A DNA stretch of 64,000 nucleotides from Dermacentor variabilis (lineage: Eukaryota > Arthropoda > Arachnida > Ixodida > Ixodidae), in assembly GCF_050947875.1 (NCBI RefSeq), contig NC_134571.1, forward strand, positions 223,024,024 to 223,088,023, given 5' to 3'. The notes under the pieces were generated by a model. It ran no database searches. It saw only the letters and a program-made list of their open reading frames with translations, and was not told the origin of the DNA. Of the stretch, positions 43,362 to 56,579 are shown in pieces. Position numbers and translations under genes: made by a program. Within the stretch, counting starts at the first letter, position 1, and every line of letters starts with the position of its first letter.

Positions 43362-43469
43362 TACACATTTGTGGCGTATTTCATAGTGTTGTGTAATAAA
43401 TTAGTATGTTCCCGCTTTACATTGTAATGGTTGTGGTCACGCATGAAATAGATGGCAGCTGGCCCATAC

Positions 43470-43765
43470 CGTCGCCCAACTAATCCACGCTGAGGACGTT
43501 GTTGAAGACTTGTTCTCATCGAGAACGAGGAATATCGGATTTATTTACAGTATCTACATAAGAACGTTACAGTTCATCAGTCTAGCATGACTGAAAGAGG
43601 AATGCACCCCTAGCAGCCGCACCACGGCTGCTTATAAACACTATGTCCTCCCTAGATCCCTAGCCAGGGAAAACGGCCAATCAACCGTCGACCAATTCGG
43701 AGCGTCCAAAGTCATCGTAACCGACCCTGCTTTGAGGGGGAGTGTTTACACACTCACTTCCGCAC
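43470..43765 (-). mobile_element. LTR family B, partial or solo copy
   Basis: On the minus strand it carries TGTGCGGAAGTG, GTGTTTATAA, CAGTCATGCTAGACTGATGA, GTAAATAAA and CGTCCTCAGCGTGGAT in the same order as 18531-18849. After ATCTATTTCATGC the match ends and no primer-binding site or gag follows. The neighbouring gypsy pieces cannot be tied to it with certainty. Confidence 0.75.
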
Positions 43766-44451
43766 AGTTTTCATTGACCACACTGAGGTAAGAGGGTTCT
43801 CGCAGATACGGGTCAGGCGCCTCTTGGTCCCAGAGTTGACCCCGCAGACAGTGGCCGCTGCGTCTGTCCATTGAATGACGACTTCTAAGACCTGTGAGAC
43901 GGTGCCGCAAAGCACCTTCTTCCAGGAGTTCCACCGCTTCAAACAAACCGTGACGGTGACGGCGAATCCACTAAAAATACTTGGTCCGCCGACCGCGCCC
44001 AGACATGATGGCGCCGATGGGTTGGGGACTGTCGTAGTGTCGTCGTTTCAAAGCAAGTCGCCGCAGTAGACATGGTGGCGCCGTTCGGTTTTGGGACAGT
44101 CGCTTCCCCGAAGTCGTCAGCTTTCGCATGTCGGACGTAACAAGATGTACTATCAGGCGCTGCTTACAGAATTGTGTTGTGTTCTACACGCGGACCTACA
44201 GAGTTGTAAACCTAATTCGTTGGTTTATTGAAATGCCGTAAATTTCAAGAATTAAAAGAAATTGTAGCCTAAACGAAAGATTTCGCTATTTCCTCGATTC
44301 AGTACGTTTTAGCTTTTTTTCTTTTAAATGCAGCGAACCCCATCAAAAGTGGTGCAGTCGTTTCCGAGAAGAACGCGCTCCTGAGCTTAGATGCAGCCAC
44401 GGAAGCAGTCGTCTGAAGCGCGTTCGTCGCTCGTTTTGTCCTCAACCGCAG
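43766..44451. other. end of TMTC intron 2
   Basis: No recognisable gene. A 66-codon minus frame at 43746-43946 could be an element leader. The polypyrimidine stretch and acceptor TTTTGTCCTCAACCGCAG end at 44451. Confidence 0.6.
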
Positions 44452-44533
44452 GGTCTGCACCATGGTGGTCCCCGCCAGGGCCAGTGTCGCCGCTGCTCTG
44501 CTCTTCGCCGTTCACCCGGTGCACACCGAAGCG
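44452..44533 (+). CDS. TMTC: TMTC-family protein, third coding exon in window
   Basis: The acceptor AACCGCAG ends at 44451 and the donor GTAAGT starts at 44534. The first G completes the Arg codon begun in the previous exon. The remaining 81 bases encode VCTMVVPARASVAAALLFAV then HPVHTEA, the conserved third membrane segment with the FAVHPVHTEA motif of TMTC proteins. It leaves in phase 0, where other TMTC proteins continue V-(A/S/T)-G-(I/V)-VGRA. The ATG at 44462 is internal, not a start. Later exons, including the TPR region, were not found in the window. Confidence 0.93.
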
Positions 44534-45369
44534 GTAAGTGCGTGCACGAGGCATCCCTCGGACCCGCGATCTGCCGGAGTAGGTACCGTAGAGACGCGTG
44601 AGCCCCGTCTACGTAACAGGGCTGTCGTGTTCAGTTTCCATCTCGGCCTCTGTCGCTTGCCGTGCACGACGGCTTCCTCACATTCGAGCACGCAGTGGCG
44701 TGGTGCACTTGGCTGCTCCCTACTTGCCGCCATCGCCGCCCTGTTTAACCTAGACGTGCAGCCGCGTGCAGGTGTCGGAGGCAGTTAAGAGAATACACAT
44801 ATCCCCATTTATAAATGTAAATAGGCAAGAAGAAAGGCTGGAGGATCGGGGAATGTCACCGGCATTCGATATTTCGTTCTTTTCGTCATTTGCACGATAC
44901 TGAAGCTTCCAAACGGCATTTTCCGTCTGCTCTTTTTTTTTCTATCACATAAAAAATGCAGACTCACGCGCACATCCCTCCAAGTCACGGCTACCTTGCC
45001 TAGTGTATTCGTTGTGAGGTCTGCACTGACGTTTACGAAGCCCAATCAAACAAATCAGTGAGAGTTGCGGCGCAGCAGCGTTTGCTTCGTTGCTTGCACA
45101 TCACGTGCGGAAGTTTTTGCTTTGTCATACCGTTGGTGATCTAATCGTCGAATGGTGTTCGGCGTGGTCGCGAATTCGTGCGGATTTCGTCGTGTTTTTG
45201 AATTCACATTCATATCCTATATTCAGTAATGTTCCAGGATTTATTTTTTGTAACTTTTTTTTCAGAAAATAAAACTCGAGAAATGGATGTTGTTGAGGCG
45301 CTTTGTATATGCTCAGAGTAGGCATAGTCATGCAAGGGGCTTCCATGGTAACTCATTAGGAGGCACACC
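44534..45369. other. start of TMTC intron 3, no recognisable gene
   Basis: Canonical donor GTAAGTG at 44534, then unique-looking sequence. The 108-codon frame running from the exon into the intron has no support. Confidence 0.55.
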
Positions 45370-48300
45370 TCTATTTCATCATCATCAGCAGCGCCGCCGC
45401 CTGTTTCATGTCCTCTGCAGGACGAAGGCCTCTCCATAGGATCTCCAATTACTTCTATCCTGCAACAACCGATTCCTACTACCGCCCGCGAATTTCCTGA
45501 TTTCATCGCTCCAACTATTGTTCTGCCGTCCGCGACTGCGCTTCCCTTCTCTTCGCACCCGTTCTGTAACCATAATGGTCAAACGGTTATCTAACAGGCG
45601 CATTACATGACCTGCCCAGCTCCATTTTTCTCTCTTGATGTCAATTAGAATATCGTCTGTACCTGTTTGCTCTCTGATCCAAAGCGCTCTCTTGCTGCCT
45701 CTTAACGCTATGCCTAGCAATGTTCGTTCCACCGCTCTTTGCGCGGTCTTTAATTTCTTCTCAAGCTTCTTTGTTAGTCTCCAAGTCTCTGCTCCATATG
45801 TCAGGCCTGGTAAAATGCACTGATTGTACACGTTTCTTTTCAATGATAATGGTAAGCTTCCAGCCAGGAATTGACTATGTCTCCCGTATGCGATCAAACC
45901 CATCGTTATTCTTCTATTAATTTCCTTCTTATGATCAGGATTCCCTGTAATTAATTGACCTAGTTAACGTACTCCTTCACAGACTGTAGAGGCTGACTGG
46001 CGATCTTGAACTCTTGTTCCCTTACCCGGCTATTCATCATTATCTTTCTTTTCTGCACATTAATCTTCAACCCCACTCTTGCACTCTCTCTCTGTTTAGT
46101 TCCTCAATCATTTGTTGTAACTCGTCTGCATTGTTGCTGAATAGAACAATGTCATCGGCAAACCGAAGGTTGCGGAGATATTCGCCGTCGATCCTTACTC
46201 ATAATCCTTCCCAATTTAATAGCTTGAATACTTCTTCCAAGCAGTCAGTGAATAGCATTGGAAAGATTGTGTCTCCCTGCCTGACCCCTTTCTTTATAGG
46301 TATCTTCTTGCTCTTCTTGTGTTGAATTAACGTAGCTGTAGAACCTCTGTAGATATTTTTCAAAGTATTTACGTAAGCGTTCTGTACACCTTGAGACATA
46401 ATGCATCTATGACTGCTAGTATCTCTACTGAATCAAATGCCTTTTCATAATCTACGAAAGCCAATAGAGAAGCTTATTGACGTAGTAGTTCTGCAGAAAC
46501 CCGCAAGGTGGAGAGATGTAATGAATAAAGGCAAATATCAGACATCCACCCGTTCGTAGCAATTTGCTACAAAGGAAACCCATACTGGTTCCTCGAAAGA
46601 AAAGCCTCATAGTTGAAGAAAAATTCGTCCTGATCCGGGACTTGAACCCTGGACCACCGTCTTTCCGGGGCAGCCGCTCTACCATCTGAGCTAACCAGGC
46701 GGCTAGCAGGTGGCAGGGCGAAGTCGAATTTGCCGACAACTGGAAGCAAAGGCAACTGTATGACGTAATAGTTCTGTGGAAACCCGCAAGGTGGAGAGAA
46801 GTAATAAATAAAGGGAAAAATCGGACATCCACCCGTTTGTAGCAACTTGCTACAAAGGAAACCCATACGGGTTCCTCGAAAGAAAAGCCTCATAGTTGAA
46901 GAAAAATTCGCCCTGGTCCAGTACTCGAACCCGGGACCAGCGCCTTTCTTTGTAGTAAATTGCTACGAACAGGTGGATGTCGGATTTTTCCCTTTATTCA
47001 TTACTTCTCTCCACCTTGCGGGTTTCCGCAGAACTACAACGTGAAACACTTGCGTTTGCTTCGTGTTGTCGACAAATTCGACTTCGCCCTGCCATCTGCT
47101 AGCCGCCTGGTTAGCTCAGATGGTAGAGCGGCTGCCCCGGAAAGGCGGTGGTCCCAGGTTCGAGTCCCGGGCCAGGACGAATTTTCCTTCAACTATGAGG
47201 CTTCTCTCTCGAGGGACCCGTATGGGTTTCCTTTGTAGCAAATTGCTACGAACGGGTGGATGTCCGATTTTACCCTTTATTCAGAGAAGCTTATTGTACT
47301 CTTAAGCCAGCCTGTTCCCATGGTTGACCAAGGTCCGTTGTTGCCCTTATTCTATTGGAGATCATTTTGGTAAATACTTTATATATTACTGGGAATAAGC
47401 TAATGGGCCTATAATTTTTTAGTTCTCTAACGTCTCCTTTTTTGTTGATTAGTATAATGTTTGCATTCTTGTAGTTTTCTGGGACCGTTGCAGTCGATAG
47501 AGACTTCGTATAAAGAGCCGCCAGTTTTCCAAGAATTATGTCTCCTCCGTCTTCGATTAAATCGACTGTTATTCCATCTCCTCCTGCAGCTCTTCCTCGT
47601 TTCATGTCTTGCAAGGCCCTTCTGACCTCATCGCTAGTTATAGGAGGAGTTTCTGTATCCTGTTCATTGCTATTTCTAAGGGAGGTATCCTGACTCCTCT
47701 GGGCACTATACAGGTCAGTATGGAATTCTTCCGCTTCATGTACTATATCATAAAAATTGCTGATATTACCCTGCTTATCTTTCAGTGCATACATCTTGGT
47801 TTCTCCTATGCCAACTTTCTTTCTCACTGCTTTCAGGCGACGTCCATTTTCTACGGCTTCTTCAGTCTTTCTCACGTTATAGTTTCGAATATCACTTATT
47901 TTCGTCTTGTTGGTGAGTTCTTACAGTTACGCGAATTCCATCTTATCTCTTGAGTTGGACACTTTCATTCTTTTTCGTTTCTTTATTAGGTTCTTTTTTA
48001 CTTGGGAGAGCTTGTCTCCCACTTCAATTGCTGCCTCTGAAGCCAGCCTAGTTACGGTTTCATTCATTAATTCTATGTCATGATCACCTCTCTGTTGTAA
48101 GGCTGCATATTTGTTTGCAAGTACCAGCCTGAGTTTGTCTGCTTTTACCCTTACTGCCTCTAGGTTGACCTGTTTCTTTTTGACCAATTTCGCTCTTTCT
48201 CTCTTCAAATTCAGGTAAATGCTAGCCCTCGCTAACCTATGATCACTGTATTTCACGCTACCTATCACTTCTACGTCCTGCACTATGCTGGGATCAGCGC

Positions 48301-48612
48301 AAAGTATGAAATCAATTTCATTTCTTGTTCCCCCATTAGGGCTTTTCCAGGTCCACTTTCTGTTGGTACGCTTCCTGAAAAAGTGTTCATTATTCGAAGC
48401 TTATTCCTTTCTGCGAATTTTACCAGCATCTTTCCTCTAGCGTTCCTAGAATCGACGCCGTAGTTGCCAATTTCTTGTTCTCCAGCCTGCTTTTCCCCCA
48501 CTTTTGCATTGAAGTCGCCCATTACTACAGAATACTAAGTCTGCACTTTTCTCATCGCTAATTCAACATCTTCATAAAACTGGTCTACTTCCTCATCATC
48601 GTGACTCGTGAT
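45370..48612 (-). pseudogene. RTE-type LINE (endonuclease, RT), interrupted by SINE cluster
   Basis: On the minus strand the endonuclease motif MGDFNAKVGEKQAGEQEIGN lies at 48522-48463. A coiled, basic linker (KYSDHRLARASIYLN, 48240) and the RT start (ELKNYRPISLFPVIYKVFTK, near 47380) follow. After the SINE cluster come LLAFVDYEKAFDSVEILAV (46460) and NVYNQCILPGLTYGAETWRL, ending FVLQRT-stop at 45406. The 3' end is the ATCATCATC tract at 45376. Multiple frameshifts and stops make it inactive. RTE identity rests on the YRPISLL, AETWRLTKK and GHVMR motifs shared with 34010-35405. Confidence 0.88.
46480..47282. mobile_element. composite tRNA-derived SINE cluster with 14-bp target duplication
   Basis: AGAGAAGCTTATTG occurs exactly at 46466-46479 and 47283-47296, bracketing the insert. 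Inside are a 282-base unit in minus orientation (46480-46761), a second truncated minus unit (46762 to about 46960) and a plus-orientation copy (about 46955-47282). The plus copy contains the tRNA-like CCTGGTTAGCTCAGATGGTAG with B-box GGTTCGAGTCCCGG (47108-47170). The units share TAGCAA.TTGCTAC and the CTCCACCTTGCGGG segment. Confidence 0.9.
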
Positions 48613-48619
48613 GACCTGC

Positions 48620-49804
48620 TCTCGAGTCTATCGTGAATTATTCTTTCTAGCATTAACCCTTCGAATACGCAAAAAAATGTGCGTGATGCTAGCGACGCAA
48701 CTTTTCAGTAGAATTGTTGCTAGCGGCCTTGCAGTCTGCTCAAAAAGGGGAGTGCCAGGCCTCGAGAATGTAAAAGGCATTATTGAATTCACATTTCGCG
48801 TGAAATATATGTTTGATGCACTGAAACGCAGCCAGCCCACTGAAGGCGTCAAAGCCGGGTCAAAGGACCTCCGAGTTAGGGCATGAGCCCTGTACTGGCT
48901 AAATTCCTGGGAAAAAGCGGTTACATCGCTCAAAACTAGGCGCGACTCTTTCCTAACTGAGTCAACAGCTCAGGGTCTTTGGGTGGCGCTCCTTTCGGCG
49001 TTTTAGCTGACGCGGTATTTACTAAGTCAGTGCGGATATTCTTATGTACTTACAGCAAAGTTCAACCAATACGTCTCGGAGAAATGCTTCGGCATTATAC
49101 GCCAAGTAAGGGGACAAAATGACCGCCCTTCAATGCCTACGTTTATTCAGTTGTAGAATATGCTGTGGGTATACAGTTTGGGGAAACCTCCAAAATTTGG
49201 TGACTGTCGAATCGAATGCTCCGAGGAAGTATCTATGCTAACCTTGAAAGATTTCACGCCGGCATTCGAACAGCGTGATCTGGCGCAAAGCCGACTTCAA
49301 CGGCTGAAAGCAAAACTGGATGGGCTCATGTCGTACAATGTGGAGTGCGCAGTCGCGTTTGACCACGTTTATGCGGTCTCTGAATGCTACGCGACGAGCT
49401 TCGTGTGCCGCAAGGTCGTGAACATGGCTTCTTGCACATCGTGCAAGAGCGGCCTCACCGAGTCTGGTGAAGTAAGTGAACTACCAGAGGCTGAACTTGT
49501 GAACTGCAAGACTCGTGATGGCTTGGTACATCCCACTAAGCCATTTTTTCCCCTGTTGTTCTCCACGGAGACGGAGTTTCAAAAGAACTCTGAGAAATGG
49601 GATGCTTATGAACTAACAGTTGACAATGTGATTGACAAGCATATGTTTGCGTTTACATGGTGCGATCATAAGGAAACGATTATGGCTAATTTGCTACACT
49701 ACTGCGTGTCAATCAGAATGCGCCAATATGCAAAAGAAAAAGATCGAAAAGCGGAGGACAAGGCTAAAGAAACTAAGGAAGCTATCAAAATTGGTTTGAA
49801 CTAG
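48620..49804 (+). pseudogene. P-element-like transposase, C-terminal two thirds
   Basis: One frame covers the whole region and is broken by TGA (48884-48886), TAG (49004-49006) and TAG (49154-49156). It reads VMLATQLFSRIVASGLAVCS, EFTFRVKYMFDALKRSQP, DSFLTESTAQGLWVALLS, FNQYVSEKCFGIIRQVRGQN, RPSMPTFIQL, SVYSL-type LWVYSLGKPPKFGDC and CTSCKSGLTESGE. This is the pattern of P-type (THAP-associated) transposases. The last 214 codons are open to a TAG at about 49804. AATAAA at about 49952 may be its poly-A signal. The N-terminal THAP part is absent here; a separate THAP remnant is at 60509. It begins where the RTE LINE ends. Confidence 0.82.
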
Positions 49805-50109
49805 CGCTTCGCAACAAAAAGCGTAGGAGATTTCGTGTTCAGGTACTTTCCTGCACTCAATTGTGCCGTGGTGGTGCGTGCATTTAATTGTACACTGCAA
49901 CCATGAAAAAGTATTCAGTTTCTAGCGCATCGTAATTCACAAGTTAATTGCCAATAAAAAAGCTTTGTTACTTTTATTTTGCGTACTTTTTTTCTGTTCT
50001 TATGAAGCCGAACAATAAAACAGTTGGTGACCGCGCCACAGTGAAATTTAGTGACAGCCAGACGATCATAAATCAACTACGTCCACAACATTCATTTGGG
50101 CTAGATGGT

Positions 50110-50948
50110 GCATACTTGAATAGGAAGGAACAGCGCCAACTAAGACGATCACAAGTGGGGAGAACGACACAGGACAAGCGCCAACTTCATCTATCTTTAT
50201 TCACCGAAAAATCTGCAAATATAAATAAGGAAAATCACAGGCATGCGCACAATGACCATAATGCATCATCTGCCAAACCGTTCTAGATAGGAAATTTCGC
50301 TTTTGAAGAGGGTCACGGAAGTATCACTAACACAGTTTTTTCCTCCTTTTTTTCATATGGAATGCTTCCAAAACCTCACGTGCCTTTGTTTCCCTGCCTC
50401 TTCCAAGAATCTTTATCTCTCCGCGCCGTGGTTCACACTTCTTGCAGTACTGGCATTGTTTTCGTGGCGAATGTTCTGCCGCTCGGTCACACGCAGTGCA
50501 AGTGGCGCAATGTTCCGAAAGATGCGCACCTCCTTCTTTCAGCGACCGCACATGTTCAGCTGCACGGTCATTCACGCATCTGCCCGTTCGGCCCGCATAG
50601 GTTTTCCCGCAGGTCAAAGGTATTTCATATACCACACCGGTGCAGCACTTTACAAACTGCTTTCCATGTTTTTTGGTGCAGTTGCTCCTCGTACCTTGGC
50701 TCGCGACGCGGGCACAGAGCTGAGCTTGTTTTCGAGGAGCCGAAAACACGACTGGAACGCCGTGTCTGTCACCTTTTTCATATTGTGGGCTATCCTACGT
50801 ACATACGGAACCACTTCCGGCTTCGCAGCTAGTTTTTCTTGTGCGCACGGTTTCTTGACCATGGCACCTTAGATTTTTTTGAGGATCGCTTCAGCCACTG
50901 CTGTGATAACCGTGCTTGGGAACCCCGCCGAAACCAACCTATCAACTC
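50110..50948 (-). pseudogene. Penelope-like element with GIY-YIG endonuclease
   Basis: The minus strand reads VDRLVSAGFP and VITAVAEAILKKI (end of RT thumb), VPYVRRIAHNMKKV, FSAPRKQAQLCARVAS and then GVVYEIPLTCGKTYAGRTGR (GIY-YIG core, here VYEIP...TYAG), NDRAAEHV, LSEHCATCTAC and EVLEAFHM. GIY-YIG next to an RT thumb is diagnostic of Penelope-like elements; the nuclease would nick target DNA. At least two frameshifts and a TAA are present. Most of the RT is missing, and 3' sequence extends to about 50110. Confidence 0.88.
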
Positions 50949-50975
50949 GCTTGTTGATAGGTTGGTTTCGGCGGG
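50924..50975. repeat. 23-bp perfect inverted repeat with 6-base loop
   Basis: CCCGCCGAAACCAACCTATCAAC (50924-50946) and its exact complement (50953-50975) flank TCGCTT. Each arm, read outward, encodes VDRLVSAG, the Penelope RT thumb. The palindrome is an inverted duplication at the truncation point of the element. Confidence 0.95.
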
Positions 50976-51119
50976 TTTTGGAGCCTCTCCAGGTGGCGTT
51001 AAGCGCGTTGTAATACTTCGTGATGAAAAGAATGCTGGCCGTAAGTACATAAGACTACGGCTACTATGCAGTCGGTACGATTTCTCTAAAGCTCTTGGGT
51101 ATTCTTAAAATCTTGGTCC

Positions 51120-54100
51120 AAGTTAGCTGGGACCTCGCCATGGGCGAGCGACCACTCCCGGCCGTCGCCGGTCGCTCCGCGGCTCGCGGGAGCTATAGAT
51201 CCAGGAGCCCCTCTCCGCCTTCCGGACGCCGTTCCGGGTCCAGGGGCAGATCCGGGTCCAGGGGCAAATCTATGTCCAGGGGCAGATCCTGAAGCCGCTC
51301 CAGGAGCCGCTCTGTCTCCAGGGCCCGGTATGGGTCCAGTGCTGGCCAGCAGAGGAAGAGAAAGTCGACGCTATCGTGGGCAGATATGGTTGCTGGTGGC
51401 ACCGACGCGAGATCCCCCGGGGCCCACGCGACCCGCTTCTAGAGCAAGCAAGGGACTCCGAGGTAGCGCGCCTTCAGAAGGAAAACGCGGACTTAAAAGA
51501 AATGGTCAGAAAGATGGCTAACGAAATGACAGAGATTAAAAAATCGGTAATCAGTCAGAGTGCTACGTCCAACGCGTCGGCGCCGATCGCCACAGAAGCC
51601 CCAGTTCAGGCCTGCGACTCGGCCGGGGCCACCAAGCGTAGGGCAGTTTCCAGTAAGGAAGATTCAGATTCGCAAACTTATGAGATCAAAGGCATGCTGG
51701 CCACGCTCACTAAGAGCGTGCAGCAGTTACAGCAAGGCTTAGCACAGGTGCAAGTCGTCCTAATAGACCATAAGAGAGGCGTAGCCGCGCTGGCCGATCG
51801 CATGGATGCCCTCGAGCGTCTGGTGATCCCAAATAATACGTCCGTAACTCCGATGCAGGTCGTTGTTCCGAACGCGTCGGGGACTCAAATCAGGGCTACA
51901 AGCACATTGGCGCGTCAGACTGGGGGCACTCCTTGCGTGCACCTGTGCTTACAGCGGGTACTCCAGACAATTTATCTAATCATGGATAGTTCCAAAGAGG
52001 AGTTTAAAATTTGGCAATGGAACTGCAAGGAGTACTCCAGTAAGAGGGCTCCATTGAAGCAATATTATAGATTGCTACCTAACAAACCACAAGTAATAAC
52101 ATTACAGGAAACCCTCGTTTCTGCCGCATCCCTCTCTGGTTATCGTGCCGTCTCCGTGCAGGCCGAAGGTAGGGGAGTATGCACGTTAGTTGACAGGAGG
52201 CTTACACACTTGTCTCACGACCTGAGGCTGGCGAGTTGCAAGGTCGAATACGTCATCGCGGAGGTTCTGCTCAACACGAGACAACGCAACCAGCGGAGAA
52301 ACAGCGTTTTTATACTCAACATCTAGAGCAATCCTAGGGACTCGCGACAGCAGTCCAAAACGATACTCAAGAAGTCCGTCGACCTGGCCGCCACCCATCC
52401 CCTGGTCGTCGTCGGAGATTTCAACGCACCGTACGGAGTGTGGGGGTACGTCTACGACACGAGCAAGGTCCGGGGTCTGTGGCAGAACGCCAACGAAATG
52501 GACCTCGCGCTCATCACGGACAAGGCGTTCCCCACCCGAATCGGCAACTCTGTGAGCCGAGACGCCACCCCCGATCTGGCGTTCGTGAAGAACGTCGAGG
52601 GAGCCGAGTGGAGTAACACCGCAACAAATTTTGGTAGGGACCATTATGTGCTCGAGACCCGCTTCGAAGTCACCCGAAGTAAATCCAGTGAATTCACTTT
52701 CACTGACTGGGACCTTTTTCCCAAGCTCCGCGGCAACGACAGCGCACTCGTCCCCAGACCTGGAAGATTGGTACGAGGTAATCAAGGGTGACGCCGAGTC
52801 ATCCACTAAGAAGATCGTCAGTGACCTGAAGGTAGTGAAGGTGGACAGTAGGCTGGCCCATTTGATCGAGGCCAATCAGGCGCTGCTTCTTAGATGGAAG
52901 GGACAAAGGTTTAACCGAAGATTAAGGAAAAAGATCTCCGAGCTTAACAAGGCCATCGAAGATCACTGTCGGACCCTCGGCAAACAGCTATGGGACGAGG
53001 TCTGTGACTCGATCGACGGGCAAATGCGTAACGGCAAGTCCTGGGGCATGCTAAAACATCTCGACGAGGGCAGCACCACATCCAGTCAGAGACACACGCT
53101 CGCCAGAGCCCTCCACGAAGCTACCACATCCTGTTCCGGGGACGAGCTGGTTGCCAAGCTCATGGAGAAGTACCTTCCCATAAAGCACGGAGACGAGGAA
53201 GACAGGTTTCCCAACAACCTCGGCCCAGCCCGTCCGGAAATGGACGAAGACTTCACTGTGGGGGAAATTAGACAAACCATTTTGGCGCTCAAAAGGAAGT
53301 GTGCGCCAAGTGCCGGCAGAATCACCAACAAGATACTGCGGAACCTTGACGACGGTTCGATCGGATACCTCACCGAGAAGACCAACGAGACATGGAAAAA
53401 CGGCAGCGTCCCAGAGCAATGGAACACCGCCAACATCGTCCTGATCCCCAAACCCGGCAAGGCTTCGAACGTGGAGAACCTCTGACCCATCTCTCTCACC
53501 TCCTGCGTCGGGAAAGTGGCGGAGCACGTCGTCCTCAACAGACTAAACAGATATCTCGAAGAGAGCAACATATGTACTCGCAACATGATTGGCTTCCATG
53601 CCGGCCTCTCGTCGCAGGGCGCCATGAAGATGATCAAATATCAAATCATCGACGACAGTACCAGAGACACCAGAGCCCTGCTCGGACTCGACCTCGAGAA
53701 AGCGTTTGACAGCGTTCTCCACGAATACATTCGGGCCTGCGTCGCAGACCTCGAGCTGGGCTCTAGACTATATAACTACGTTCGTTCGTTCCTGACGGGG
53801 AGGAAAGTGAAGCTGCGGATCGGCGACTTTTTCTCCGACGGGGTGCTCATGGGCGCGTGGGGCACGCCGCTAGGCTCGGTCATTTCGCCTGCTCTCTACA
53901 ACATATGCATGATTGGCCTATCGAGGAATCGGGCCCAAGTTGAAGGTATCAAATACACCATCTACGCAGACGACATCACGATCTGGTGCACCGGCGGTAG
54001 CGAAAGGCAAGTGGAAAGCGTGATGCAAGAGTCATCAACTGTGCTTCCGTCCGGACGACGAACCCATAGGTGGCCGAGCAAGTGGCCATTGCACTCGCCA

Positions 54101-54790
54101 TGCAAGACGGCCGGAGAGAAAGGGTGTATAGCGATTCTAAAGAGTCCGTTAGTACGTTCCAGAAAGACCGGGTAGCCCGACAGGCAATTCAAATTCTGAA
54201 AGGCTCGAAACACGGCAACACCTCCATACACTCGATCCTTTGGTTCCCTGCACACGTCGGGGCGATTGAGGGGGTTCCTCTGAACCTCAACGAGTCTGCC
54301 CACGAGGCCGCGGGTGGCTTTACCGACCGCGCTGCCCTCGGATTGGGCGACTCTCTCCCCGGACACAGAGACGTTTCTATCACGCACAACGAAATCACTA
54401 AATTCTTTTACTTAGAGAGAAGGGTTTTCCCGCCGCCTCACTCCAAGCTAAGCAGGCCGTAGGCGGTCACACTCAGACTTCTGCAAACGAACTGCTACCA
54501 AAATCCGGCGTCCCTTAACAGCATATACCCGAGATTTATCCGAATTCTGCTTGCGTAGCCTGTGGCGAGGTTGCTACTTTGCCTCATATGCTCTGAGAGT
54601 GCGCGTCGCTGGGCACGAAGTTCACCGAGGAAAAGTGGGACGCGCTCCTGCGAAGTCCCGTCTTTGAGGACCAAATCCTGGCCGTACCGGGCCGGCAGAC
54701 TAGATCTATCAGCCCCGTCGTAGGATTAGCCGGGTGCGCGTTTTATCGCGTTTTGCTGGACCAAATACAAGTTTATGCACTCACTCACTC
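51120..54790 (+). pseudogene. decayed I-group LINE: ORF1 end, endonuclease, RT, RNase H
   Basis: The Ser/Arg-rich end of ORF1 (MGERPLPAVAGRSAARGSYR onward, 51140) and a coiled segment (EVARLQKENADLKEMVRKMA) come first. The endonuclease follows: FKIWQWNCKEYSS near 52007, VVVGDFNAPYGVWGY near 52409 after a TAG at 52324. After a frameshift near 52735 there is a long linker, then ANIVLIPKPGKASNVENL, TGA, PISLTSCVGKVAEHVV and LDLEKAFDSVLHEYI, and the catalytic IYADDITIWCTGG (about 53960). Sequence between the RT and RNase H is deleted: RT ends near 54030 and RNase H resumes at about 54072 (YSDSKESVSTF, ILWFPAHVGAIEGVPLN). A C/H cluster (CVACGEVATLPHM) lies near 54555. It ends at a TA tract. Domain order matches the intact LINE at 615-6239, but the sequence is clearly divergent. 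Confidence 0.88.
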
Positions 54791-54796
54791 ACTCAT

Positions 54797-56575
<1,779 letters not shown>

Positions 56576-56579
56576 AGAG

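Noticed and set aside
44462..44788. 108-codon frame starting MVVPARAS as a separate gene
   Set aside because: The ATG is internal to a TMTC exon that ends at the GTAAGT donor at 44534. The rest is intron.
47100..47175. tRNA-like CCTGGTTAGCTCAGATGG sequence
   Set aside because: Repeated in inverse at 46640-46710 within a cluster flanked by one target duplication, and loop position 33 is C. It is SINE-derived.
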